From Parapristionchus giblindavisi (Eukaryota > Nematoda > Chromadorea > Rhabditida > Diplogasteridae), in contig CALSFV010000391.1 of the NCBI GenBank assembly GCA_943737045.1, positions 124,001 to 188,000 of the forward strand: a DNA stretch of 64,000 nt, given 5' to 3'. This document shows, in pieces, positions 39,179 through 49,990 of the stretch. Every line of letters starts with the position of its first letter. Position 1 is the stretch's first letter. A program made the position numbers and the translations under genes. The notes under the pieces were generated by a model, which saw nothing but the letters and a program-made list of their open reading frames with translations, was not told the DNA's origin and ran no database searches.

Positions 39179-39516
39179 CTCAAATATGAACCACAGTACT
39201 CTGAAACTGTGCCGTCGGTCCGATACTGCATACCTAAAAGGGCAAATCTAATATTATTCACAAGACGTATAGTATGGCATTTATACGTATAGTATTTATT
39301 TGCTGTCGATATGTATTTTTCCCTCGTAAGTACTGTAGTTTTACGCAATGAATGAATATGTTCGTTAAAGGGACATTTACTCCACAGCATTTTAGTGTTT
39401 GAATTCCCGCCAGTGTTGCCCAACGCGATAGCTCGTCCAAAGATAAAGTAAATAAGGTGCAAAAATCACTTGCATGAACAGGAGTTGAATCCACTCGATC
39501 GATCTCTTTTCAAACC
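39179..39516. other. Intergenic between chemoreceptor and satellite
   Basis: No gene supported. Minus-strand open frames (39019-39462, 39258-39494) overlap the chemoreceptor's last exon and lack motifs. No canonical AATAAA close to the stop. Confidence 0.4.
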
Positions 39517-39942
39517 AATTCATGACAGTTCAAAATGACAACGAAACTTATCTTGCTATATACCATGCGAGAGAGCAAAAAATTCTGAATATCATACACT
39601 CCAGTTCATGTCGAACTGTAATCTTTTATTGCGGCCACAATGGCCGAAGTACGAAAGTAACTTTCACTCTAATATGACCAAACCAACCTATGGAATGCGA
39701 AAATGGTAACAATAGCTATCTTGTCATATACCAAACGAAAGAGCAAAGAATTCTTAATAAAATACACCTTTCCCATGTTAGCAGCGGCCACTGCGGGCGA
39801 ACTAGAAAAATATCTTTCAGTACTCTGTGCATTTTGGGTTCAAAACAATTCATGACAGTTCAAAATTACAACGAAACTTATCTTGCTATATACCATGCGA
39901 CAGAGCAAAAAATTCTGAATATCATACACTCCAGTTCATGTT
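39517..39942. repeat. Diverged satellite monomers at the array edge
   Basis: Half-units with 'ccatgcgagagagcaaaaa' and 'caattcatgacagttcaaaa' are recognisable but much more diverged than the inner array, as usual at array borders. Confidence 0.75.
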
Positions 39943-40227
39943 GAAATTAAGGCCAGTTTCGAAGAGACCATTTGGGTTCAGGAGCAACTTTTCATAACAG
40001 AGGACTAGGAGACGTATTTTTCAAAACTCGTCTCCAGGCCCAGAATGGTGGCAAACTCGGGTCAAGTTCAGGGTAGTCATGGCTATGGCTGCATATTCGA
40101 ACGGCACCGGTCCCAAGTCGTAACCTTATCGGGAACCATGCGCACCTGAGTTGCAAAAATGTTATGAATGTACTGGGCGGAGTCTTGGTGTGGGCCAATG
40201 AGAGTGGATGGGGGCGGCGTATAAAAA
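39943..40227. other. Non-satellite insertion of about 285 bp
   Basis: Unique-looking, GC-richer sequence between satellite units. It includes 'ggagacgtatttttcaaaac' and the related inverse 'aaaactcgtctcc'. No terminal repeats or coding motif identified. Confidence 0.5.
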
Positions 40228-42805
40228 ACGAAAGAGCAAAAAAATCTGAATACGATACACTCTTCCATTCCTGAACAGCGGTCACATAGGCCAAAATGCA
40301 AAATTATCTTCCAGTACTCTTTGCATTTTCGCTACAAAACAATTCATGACAAGTCAAATTGTCAACGATACTAATCGTGTCATATACCATGTGAAAGAGA
40401 AAAAAATTCTGAATCGTACACACTTCAGCTCATGTCGAACCGTATTATTTTACGGTCGCCACAATGGCCAAAGTACAAAAGTAGCTTTTACTCTTATATG
40501 ATAAAAATTACTTGTGAAATGTGAAAATGGCAATGATACCTATCTTGTCGTATACCGAACGAAAGAGCAAAAAATCTGAATACGATACACTCTTCCATTC
40601 CTGAACGTCGGCCACATAGGCCAAAATGCAAAATTATCTTCCAGTACTCTTTGCATTTTCGCTACAAAACAATTCATGACAAGTCAAATTGTCAACGATA
40701 CTAATCGTGTCATATACCATGTGAAAGAGAAAAAAATTCTGAATCGTACACACTTCAGCTCATGTCGAACCGTATTATTTTACGGTCGCCACAATGGCCA
40801 AAGTACAAAAGTAGCTTTTACTCTTATATGATAAAAATTACTTGTGAAATGTGAAAATGGCAATGATACCTATCTTGTCGTATACCGAACGAAAGAGCAA
40901 AAAAATCTGAATTCGATACACTCTTCCATTCCTGAACGTCGGTCACATAGGCCTAAATGCAAAATTATCTTCCAGTACTCTTTGCATTTTCGCTACAAAA
41001 CAATTCATGACAAGTCAAGTTGTGAACGATACTAATCGTGTCAAATACCATGTGAAAGAGAAAAAAATTCTGAATCGTACACACTTCAGCTCATGTCGAA
41101 CCGTATTATTTTACGGTCGTCACAATGGCCAATGTACAAAAGTAGCTTTTACTCTTATATGATAAAAATTACTTGTGAAATGTGAAAATGGCAATGATAC
41201 CTATCTTGTCGTATACCGAACTAAAGAGCAAAAAAATCTGAATACGATACACTCTTCCATTCCTGAACAGCGGTCACATAGGCCAAAATGCTAAATTATC
41301 TTCCAGTACTCTTTGCATTTTCGCTACAAAACAATTCATGACAAGTCAAGTTGTCAACGATACTAATCGTGTCAAATACCATGTGAAAGAGAAAAAAATT
41401 CTGAATCGTACACACTTCAGCTCATGTCGAACCGTATTATTTTACGGTCGTCACAATGGCCAAAGTACAAAAGTAGCTTTTACTCTTATATGATAAAAAT
41501 TACTTGTGAAATGTGAAAATGGCAATGATACCTATCTTGTCGTATACCGAACGAAAGAGCAAAAAATCTGAATACGATACACTCTTCCATTCCTGAACGT
41601 CGGCCACATAGGCCAAAATGCAAAATTATCTTCCAGTACTCTTTGCATTTTCGCTACAAAACAATTCATGACAAGTCAAATTGTCAACGATACTAATCGT
41701 GTCATATACCATGTGAAAGAGAAAAAAATTCTGAATCGTACACACTTCAGCTCATGTCGAACCGTATTATTTTACGGTCGCCACAATGGCCAAAGTACAA
41801 AAGTAGCTTTTACTCTTATATGATAAAAATTACTTGTGAAATGTGAAAATGGCAATGATACCTATCTTGTCGTATACCGAACGAAAGAGCAAAAAAATCT
41901 GAATTCGATACACTCTTCCATTCCTGAACGTCGGTCACATAGGCCTAAATGCAAAATTATCTTCCAGTACTCTTTGCATTTTCGCTACAAAACAATTCAT
42001 GACAAGTCAAGTTGTGAACGATACTAATCGTGTCAAATACCATGTGAAAGAGAAAAAAATTCTGAATCGTACACACTTCAGCTCATGTCGAACCGTATTA
42101 TTTTACGGTCGTCACAATGGCCAAAGTACAAAAGTAGCTTTTACTCTTATATGATAAAAATTACTTGTGAAATGTGAAAATGGCAATGATACCTATCTTG
42201 TCGTATACCGAACGAAAGAGCAAAAAATCTGAATACGATACACTCTTCCATTCCTGAACGTCGGCCACATAGGCCAAAATGCAAAATTATCTTCCAGTAC
42301 TCTTTGCATTTTCGCTACAAAACAATTCATGACAAGTCAAGTTGTCAACGATACTAATCGTGTCATATACCATGTGAAAGAGAAAAAAATTCTGAATCGT
42401 ACACACTTCAGCTCATGTCGAACCGTATTATTTTACGGTCGTCACAATGGCCAAAGTACAAAAGTAGCTTTTACTCTTATATGATAAAAATTACTTGTGA
42501 AATGTGAAAATGACAATGATACCTATCTTGTCGTATACCGAACGAAAGAGCAAAAAAATCTGAATACGATACACTCTTCCATTCCTGAACGTCGGTCACA
42601 TAGGCCAAAATGCAAAATTATCTTCCAGTACTCTTTGCATTTTCGCTACAAAACAATTCATGACAAGCCAAGTTGTGAACGATACTAATCGTGTCAAATA
42701 CCGTGTGAAAGAGAAAAAATTCTGAATCGTACACACTTCAGCTCATGTCGAACCGTATTATTTTACGGTCGTCACAATGGCCAAAGTACAAAAGTAGCTT
42801 TTACT
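40228..42805. repeat. Satellite family A, 330-331-bp units (about 8), trimer higher-order pattern
   Basis: The anchor 'ggcc(a/t)aaatgc' recurs at 40291, 40621, 40952, 41283, 41613, 41944, 42274 and 42605. The variant 'ggcctaaatgc' at 40952 and 41944, with 'tgaattcgata' beside each, marks a three-unit period of 992 bp. Each unit is a dimer: '(t/c)atataccatgtgaaagag' in one half corresponds to 'gtataccgaacgaaagagc' in the other. The repeated 63-codon frames (40844, 41836, 42497) are chance products of the unit. Confidence 0.95.
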
Positions 42806-45800
42806 CTGATATGATCAAGGTAACTTTCGAAATATGAAAATGAAAATGAAACCTATCGTGTCATATACCAAATGAAAAAGCGAAAACTTCTGAATAAGAT
42901 AAACTATTTCAAAGTGGTCAGTACGGCCAATATGTAAATTTATCTTTCAATACTCTCTGTTTTTGGTACAAAATAATTCGTTACAAGTCTAATTGTCAAT
43001 GATACTTATCGAGTAATATACTATGTGAAAGAGGAAAAAATTCTGAATGAGACACACTTCAGGTCATGTCGAGCTGTCATATTTTACTGCTGCTATAATG
43101 ACCGAAGTACAAAAGTAGCTTTTACTCTGATATGATCAAGATAACTTTCGAAATATGAAAATGTAAATGAAACCTATCGTGTCATATACCAAATGAAAGA
43201 GCGAAAAATTCTGAATAAGATAAACTATTTCAAAGTGGTCAGTACGGCCAATATGTAAATTTATCTTTCAATACTCTCTGTTTTTGGTACATAATAAATC
43301 GTTACAAGACTAATTGTCAATGATACTTATCGAGTAATATACTATGTGAAAGAGAAAAAATTTCTGAATGAGACACACTTCAGGTCATGTCGAGCTGTCA
43401 TATTTTACTGCTGCTATAATGACCGAAGTACAAAAGTAGCTTTTACTCTGATATGATCAAGATAACTTTCGAAATATGAAAATGTAAATGAAACCTATCG
43501 TGTCATATACCAAATGAAAGAGCAAAAAATTCTGAATAAGATAAACTATTTCAAAGTGGTCAGTACGGCCAATATGTAAATTTATCTTTCAATACTCTCT
43601 GTTTTTGGTACATACTAATTCGTTACAAGTCTAATTGTCAATGATACTTATCGAGTAATATATTATGTGAAAGAGGTAAAAATTCTGAATGAGACACACT
43701 TCAGGTCATGTCGAGCTGTCATATTTTACTGCTGCTATAATGACCGAAGTACAAAAGTAGCTTTTACTCTGATATGATCAAGATAACTTGAGAAATATGA
43801 AAATGAAAATGAAACCTATCGTGTCATATACCAAATGAAAGAGCGAAAAATTCTGAATAAGATAAACTATTTCAAAGTGGTCAGTACGGCCAATATGTAA
43901 ATTTATCTTTCAATACTCTCTGTTTTTGGTACATTATAATTCGTTACAAGTCTAATTGTCAATGATACTTATCGAGTAATATACTATGTGAAAGAGAAAA
44001 AATTTCTGAATGAGACACACTTCAGGTCATGTCGAGCTGTCATATTTTACTGCTGCTATAATGACCGAAGTACAAAAGTAGCTTTTACTCTGATATGATC
44101 AAGATAACTTTCGAAATATGAAAATGTAAATGAAACCTTTCGTGTCATATACCAAATGAAAGAGTAAAAAATTCTGAATAAGATAAACTATTTCAAAGTG
44201 GTCAGTACGGCCAATATGTAAATTTATCTTTCAATACTCTCTGTTTTTGGTACATAATAAATCGTTACAAGACTAATTGTCAATGATACTTATCGAGTAA
44301 TATACTATGTGAAAGAGAAAAAATTTCTGAATGAGACACACTTCAGGTCATGTCGAGCTGTCATATTTTACTGCTGCTATAATGACCGAAGTACAAAAGT
44401 AGCTTTTACTCTGATATGATCAAGATAACTTTCGAAATATGAAAATGTGAATGAAACCTATCGTGTCATATACCAAATGAAAGAGCGAAAAATTCTGAAT
44501 AAGATAAACTATTTCAAAGTGGTCAGTACGGCCAATATGTAAATTTATCTTTCAATACTCTCTGTTTTGGTACATAATAAATCGTTACAAGACTAATTGT
44601 CAATGATACTTATCGAGTAATATACTATGTGAAAGAGAAAAAAATTTCTGAATGAGACACACTTCAGGTCATGTCGAGCTGTCATATTTTACTGCTGCTA
44701 TAATGACCGAAGTACAAAAGTAGCTTTTACTCTGATATGATCAAGATAACTTTCGAAATATGAAAATGTAAATGAAACCTATCGTGTCATATACCAAATG
44801 AAAGAGCGAAAAATTCTGAATAAGATAAACTATTTCAAAGTGGTCAGTACGGCCAATATGTAAATTTATCTTTCAATACTCTCTGTTTTTGGTACATAAT
44901 AAATCGTTACAAGACTAATTGTCAATGATACTTATCGAGTAATATACTATGTGAAAGAGAAAAAATTTCTGAATGAGACACACTTCAGGTCATGTCGAGC
45001 TGTCATATTTTACTGCTGCTATAATGACCGAAGTACAAAAGTAGCTTTTACTCTGATATGATCAAGATAACTTTCGAAATATGAAAATGTAAATGAAACC
45101 TATCGTGTCATATACCAAATGAAAGAGCAAAAAATTCTGAATAAGATAAACTATTTCAAAGTGGTCAGTACGGCCAATATGTAAATTTATCTTTCAATAC
45201 TCTCTGTTTTTGGTACATACTAATTCGTTACAAGTCTAATTGTCAATGATACTTATCGAGTAATATATTATGTGAAAGAGGTAAAAATTCTGAATGAGAC
45301 ACACTTCAGGTCATGTCGAGCTGTCATATTTTACTGCTGCTATAATGACCGAAGTACAAAAGTAGCTTTTACTCTGATATGATCAAGATAACTTGAGAAA
45401 TATGAAAATGAAAATGAAACCTATCGTGTCATATACCAAATGAAAGAGCGAAAAATTCTGAATAAGATAAACTATTTCAAAGTGGTCAGTACGGCCAATA
45501 TGTAAATTTATCTTTCAATACTCTCTGTTTTTGGTACATTATAATTCGTTACAAGTCTAATTGTCAATGATACTTATCGAGTAATATACTATGTGAAAGA
45601 GAAAAAATTTCTGAATGAGACACACTTCAGGTCATGTCGAGCTGTCATATTTTACTGCTGCTATAATGACCGAAGTACAAAAGTAGCTTTTACTCTGATA
45701 TGATCAAGATAACTTTCGAAATATGAAAATGTAAATGAAACCTTTCGTGTCATATACCAAATGAAAGAGTAAAAAATTCTGAATAAGATAAACTATTTCA

Positions 45801-46309
45801 AAGTGGTCAGTACGGCCAATATGTAAATTTATCTTTCAATACTCTCTGTTTTTGGTACATAATAAATCGTTACAAGACTAATTGTCAATGATACTTATCG
45901 AGTAATATACTATGTGAAAGAGAAAAAATTTCTGAATGAGACACACTTCAGGTCATGTCGAGCTGTCATATTTTACTGCTGCTATAATGACCGAAGTACA
46001 AAAGTAGCTTTTACTCTGATATGATCAAGATAACTTTCGAAATATGAAAATGTGAATGAAACCTATCGTGTCATATACCAAATGAAAGAGCGAAAAATTC
46101 TGAATAAGATAAACTATTTCAAAGTGGTCAGTACGGCCAATATGTAAATTTATCTTTCAATACTCTCTGTTTTGGTACATAATAAATCGTTACAAGACTA
46201 ATTGTCAATGATACTTATCGAGTAATATACTATGTGAAAGAGAAAAAAATTTCTGAATGAGACACACTTCAGGTCATGTCGAGCTGTCATATTTTACTGC
46301 TGCTATAAT
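42806..46309. repeat. Satellite family B, 321-bp units, five-unit higher-order repeat
   Basis: 'gaccgaagtac' recurs every 321 bp (43101, 43422, 43743, 44064, 44385, 44706, 45027, 45348, 45669, 45990). Rare variants recur 1605 bp apart (5 x 321): 'gaaagaggtaaaaatt' at about 43667 and 45272, 'aacttgagaaatatg' at about 43785 and 45390, 'tgaaagagtaaaaaa' and 'ctctgttttggtac'. Units are dimers of about 153 + 168 bp. Confidence 0.95.
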
Positions 46310-46650
46310 TGTTAGGGATGCTCCCTATTTCCCTACCCTAGGCTAACCGCCTCCCCTATTCCCCTTTTCCCCTTTTCGACCCCTAAACCCCTTTCCCTTT
46401 TACTAGAATGATTTTTGCACCATGTTGTACTTTCTTTGTCTTAGAATTAGTTCATCTCTCTTTGTCTTTTAATTTTATTAGTATTGCATATATAGAGAGG
46501 CTTTTTGCCATTATCGGTCTCTTCGCGCCCCTCTCTCTCGTCTCCCTCGTGTAGTTTGCGTTGTGTTGGTTGAAGATAAAGGTTTAAGGTAGTCTCGAGT
46601 ATCTGTACTTAACCGCAAGTCTAAAGAACCCGGCCATTGTTATCATTACA
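46310..46650 (+). repeat. 5' LTR, 341 bp
   Basis: Begins 'tgttagggatgctccc' and ends 'gttatcattaca'. Differs from the 3' LTR at one position that I can see (a/g in 'gtgt(a/g)gtttgcg'). It carries the TATA-like 'gcatatatagagagg' near 46486, a plausible promoter, with transcription then starting in the LTR. Confidence 0.92.
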
Positions 46651-46668
46651 TGGGGGCCGAACCGACCC
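46651..46668 (+). other. Primer binding site candidate
   Basis: 'tgggggccgaaccgaccc' directly follows the LTR. The TGG start matches the complement of a tRNA CCA end. The tRNA was not identified. Confidence 0.55.
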
Positions 46669-46745
46669 TTGCTTGTTAAGTACTTAGACTCTTGATTATC
46701 TTTGCCTTGCGAGTTCAGGGTGGAGTGTGGTCGTGGAGAGACGGT

Positions 46746-47036
46746 AAGATCTTGAGGCTAAGAAGTCCAGCGAGACTAGAAAGCCAGTGTTGTTAAGATC
46801 TTGAGGCTAAGAAGTCCAGCGAGACTAGAAAGCCAGTGTTGTTAAGATCTTGAGGCTAAGAAGTCCAGCGAGACTAGAAAGCCAGTGTTGTTAAGATCTT
46901 GAGGCTAAGAAGTCCAGCGAGACTAGATAGCCAGTGTTGTTAAGATCTTGAGGCTAAGAAGTCCAGCGAGACTAGATAGCCAGTGTTGTTAAGATCTTGA
47001 GGCTAAGAAGTCCAGCGAGACTAGATAGCCAGTGTG
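46746..47036 (+). repeat. Six-copy 49-bp tandem repeat in the LTR-element leader
   Basis: Starts at 46746, 46795, 46844, 46893, 46942 and 46991, each beginning 'aagatcttgaggctaagaag'. Copies differ only by 'gaaag' or 'gatag'. A looser G/T-rich run of 'aaggtgttgagg' phrases follows to about 47280. Confidence 0.95.
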
Positions 47037-47317
47037 GTGGTGATATTAAGACTGGAAAGTCTGTGGAGTCTGTAGAGACTTGGAATCCGTGGTGTTAAGG
47101 TCTTGAGTTGTGACCGTAAAGTGGTGAAGTGTTGGGATCTGAGGTGTGGAGATCTGGAGGTAGCCTTAAGGTGCTAAGGCGTTGAGGTGTTAAGGTGTGG
47201 TGGTACTGAGGTGTTGAGGCCTTAAGGTGTTAAGGTGCTAAGGTGTTCAGTTGTTGAGGCTTAAAAGAGATAAGGCATTTGAGACACTGAGGTGTGGAGT
47301 TATTGATTAGTCAGATA

Positions 47318-49594
47318 ATGTCATTTGGTAAAGTGTGGTGTGAGGATATGGACACAGCTTTGGGCAAGGAGAGGAATAATGAGGTCGTTATGGGAGATTC
47401 TCGTGCTCATGTAAACGAAATATATACGTTATTTAATGTATGGACTGAGATGAGGCAGAGATTTGCAGATACTGTAATAAAACGAGTCAGTCAGTACAAA
47501 AAGAGACCAAGTAGTGTACAACTAGATAATTTGAGATCATTTTTGGAGGTACATGAAGATGAGAATGAAAGGACGGTGAATGTTATTAAGACTAAGATGC
47601 GTGATAGAGAATGTAGCCAAATAAAAGTTCTTAAAATGTATCATGAGAAGTGTATGCAATTGGAGAGTGAGATAGATGAAATGAAAGCAACGCAAGAGAA
47701 TATTGGTGTTAATGGTAGAGTGAATTGTGCTGCGAATTATGCAGGCACACCTAGACAAATTATTGATACATCTCAGAGTGCTAATGTATGTAGAGTCAAT
47801 ATAGGTGATAATGAGTGTAACCGTAGATCAAAAAATGATATTATCGTTCAGAAAGGAAACGTTCGTAGAGATAAGAACGGTTTTGATATTGACATGCCTC
47901 AATTTCAGAGTGGGAGGAAAGATTATCACAGTTTAGTTGGTAATGATAGAGAGGATAATGTATACAAAGATGCTATGGATAGTCGGTTAAGTGATAATGA
48001 ATCAATATCGAGTAGGAATAGTAGTATAGCTACAGTTGCAGACAAAATGATGGATTGTGTCAAAGTGATGCAGCAGACTTTGAATACTAATGCAGAGGAG
48101 GCTAGATTGTCCAGATTGAGTCCATTGGAACCATTCCATGGTAATAAAGATGAGAAGTTTGAAATATTCAAGAGAGCTTTTACTTTGAGATTTGGATCAG
48201 CTAGTGAACTTATGAGAGTAGCCTATTTTGAATCATTTTTGAGGAATAGAGCTATTGATATATGGTTGACTATGCCTGATAAGATAAGAAGTAAAGGAAA
48301 GTATAATGAGATGGTGGAATGGTTTGAAGATAAAGTAAATGGAGTGACTCCTTATGCTGATGTTGAGTGTAATGAGAAGTTGAACTCGCTCAAATTAATA
48401 ACGGCTAGTGAATACTTTGTGAAGTTAGAGAAGTATACTAATCAGTTATATCGTAGTGATCAAATTACGTTGGAAAGGATGAGAAAACTTCATCTGCTGC
48501 GTGTTGTGAAAGGACGTAAGGAACATCCAGAAGTATTGTTGTTGTCGCAGAGAGTCAATGAATCGTATGAAGCGATGAAGGAGTATATGTTGAGGATGGA
48601 ATATGTGGATAAGACTATGGAAAGAAGTAAAAAAGAATATGATCAAGATAGTTATGATAAGGAATGTCATAACGGTAATAACTATAACAATCATCAGAAC
48701 AAGAATGATTCTGTTACTTGTCTGAAATGTGGTGGAAGAGGTCATGTAGCGAGTGTGTGCACATCTAAAGTATATTATGGTCTAAGAGGAGCTAATGGAG
48801 CACAGTACAGTGGTAGTGCTAATAATTATCAAGGTTACGGTAATCAAGGTGAATACGGTAGAACAGAAGAGACAAAAGAACCGTCAAGAGATATGGGTAA
48901 TTCTCCTGGAGCTTATATGAATAGATTACTTGGAGGTGTTCGTAATGTGAAAGAAAGAGAAAATAAAGTTGATCCATATATTGGAAAGAGATTATGTGTT
49001 GATGCTGTATTAGAGGGTAAATCTTGCAAAGTGATTATTGATTCCGGTGCAGACGTTAGTCTCGTTCCTTTTTCGTTTATTGATCGAGCTGATAATACTT
49101 TTAGTCAGTTAAAGTTTGAACCTTCTCGTGATAGGATTGCCACTGTAAATGGAATGGTTGAAGTGATTGGAAAGTGTGAGTTGGATATTCAATTAAGTGG
49201 GAAAAGTGAGAAACGTTTAATCTGTTTCCACGTTATCAATTGTAAAGATTTGGATCCAGTTATTGGAATGAATGCATTCAAGGTGCTCGGAATTAAGATT
49301 TCATTTGGTGGAAAAAATAGTTATTGTGTCAGGAGAGAAGTTCATAAGAAATCGGTGAATACTATGAATGGTCATAGGAATATTACTCTTGAATCGAATA
49401 GGAGAGACAACTACTTTGTGAACCAATACTGTGGTAGATGTGGTATTGATCAGGGAAATGATTATCGGATGGTTAGTAGTGGCATGAATGATGCGAGAAG
49501 AATATGGAGGCGTAGTTATAACTCCGATAGAAGTATCGAGAAGAGGAACGAGTTTTTCAGGAATACTTTCGGTCGTCATCAACAGTCAATTTAG
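47318..49594 (+). CDS. Gag-protease polyprotein of the LTR element, 758 aa
   Basis: Intact open frame from the first ATG at 47318 (a frame without ATG extends slightly upstream). The N-terminal third is charged and helix-rich. A retrotransposon capsid-like segment follows ('EPFHGNKDEKFEIFKRAF', 'AIDIWLTMPDKI'). Then comes one CCHC zinc knuckle, 'CLKCGGRGHVASVC' (CX2CX4HX4C), for RNA binding, and an aspartic protease with active-site 'IIDSGADVSLVP' that would cut the polyprotein. The C-terminal tail is short and ends 50 bp before the 3' LTR. No frameshift or downstream pol. Confidence 0.9.
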   Translation: MSFGKVWCEDMDTALGKERNNEVVMGDSRAHVNEIYTLFNVWTEMRQRFADTVIKRVSQYKKRPSSVQLDNLRSFLEVHEDENERTVNVIKTKMRDRECSQIKVLKMYHEKCMQLESEIDEMKATQENIGVNGRVNCAANYAGTPRQIIDTSQSANVCRVNIGDNECNRRSKNDIIVQKGNVRRDKNGFDIDMPQFQSGRKDYHSLVGNDREDNVYKDAMDSRLSDNESISSRNSSIATVADKMMDCVKVMQQTLNTNAEEARLSRLSPLEPFHGNKDEKFEIFKRAFTLRFGSASELMRVAYFESFLRNRAIDIWLTMPDKIRSKGKYNEMVEWFEDKVNGVTPYADVECNEKLNSLKLITASEYFVKLEKYTNQLYRSDQITLERMRKLHLLRVVKGRKEHPEVLLLSQRVNESYEAMKEYMLRMEYVDKTMERSKKEYDQDSYDKECHNGNNYNNHQNKNDSVTCLKCGGRGHVASVCTSKVYYGLRGANGAQYSGSANNYQGYGNQGEYGRTEETKEPSRDMGNSPGAYMNRLLGGVRNVKERENKVDPYIGKRLCVDAVLEGKSCKVIIDSGADVSLVPFSFIDRADNTFSQLKFEPSRDRIATVNGMVEVIGKCELDIQLSGKSEKRLICFHVINCKDLDPVIGMNAFKVLGIKISFGGKNSYCVRREVHKKSVNTMNGHRNITLESNRRDNYFVNQYCGRCGIDQGNDYRMVSSGMNDARRIWRRSYNSDRSIEKRNEFFRNTFGRHQQSI

Positions 49595-49633
49595 AAGAAA
49601 GAAGAATCGCCTATGAGCCAGGAGGCTCATTTT

Positions 49634-49649
49634 CGCAGGAGGAGGGAGA
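49634..49649 (+). other. Polypurine tract
   Basis: 'cgcaggaggagggaga' directly before the 3' LTR, the expected place for plus-strand priming. Confidence 0.75.
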
Positions 49650-49990
49650 TGTTAGGGATGCTCCCTATTTCCCTACCCTAGGCTAACCGCCTCCCCTATT
49701 CCCCTTTTCCCCTTTTCGACCCCTAAACCCCTTTCCCTTTTACTAGAATGATTTTTGCACCATGTTGTACTTTCTTTGTCTTAGAATTAGTTCATCTCTC
49801 TTTGTCTTTTAATTTTATTAGTATTGCATATATAGAGAGGCTTTTTGCCATTATCGGTCTCTTCGCGCCCCTCTCTCTCGTCTCCCTCGTGTGGTTTGCG
49901 TTGTGTTGGTTGAAGATAAAGGTTTAAGGTAGTCTCGAGTATCTGTACTTAACCGCAAGTCTAAAGAACCCGGCCATTGTTATCATTACA
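49650..49990 (+). repeat. 3' LTR, 341 bp
   Basis: Same length and ends as the 5' LTR, with one visible difference. It is followed by TAAT and then satellite in the phase expected from the left flank. Confidence 0.92.

Noticed and set aside
40844..42688. Three near-identical 63-codon frames
   Set aside because: They are the same piece of the satellite unit repeated in phase; no codon bias or known domain.
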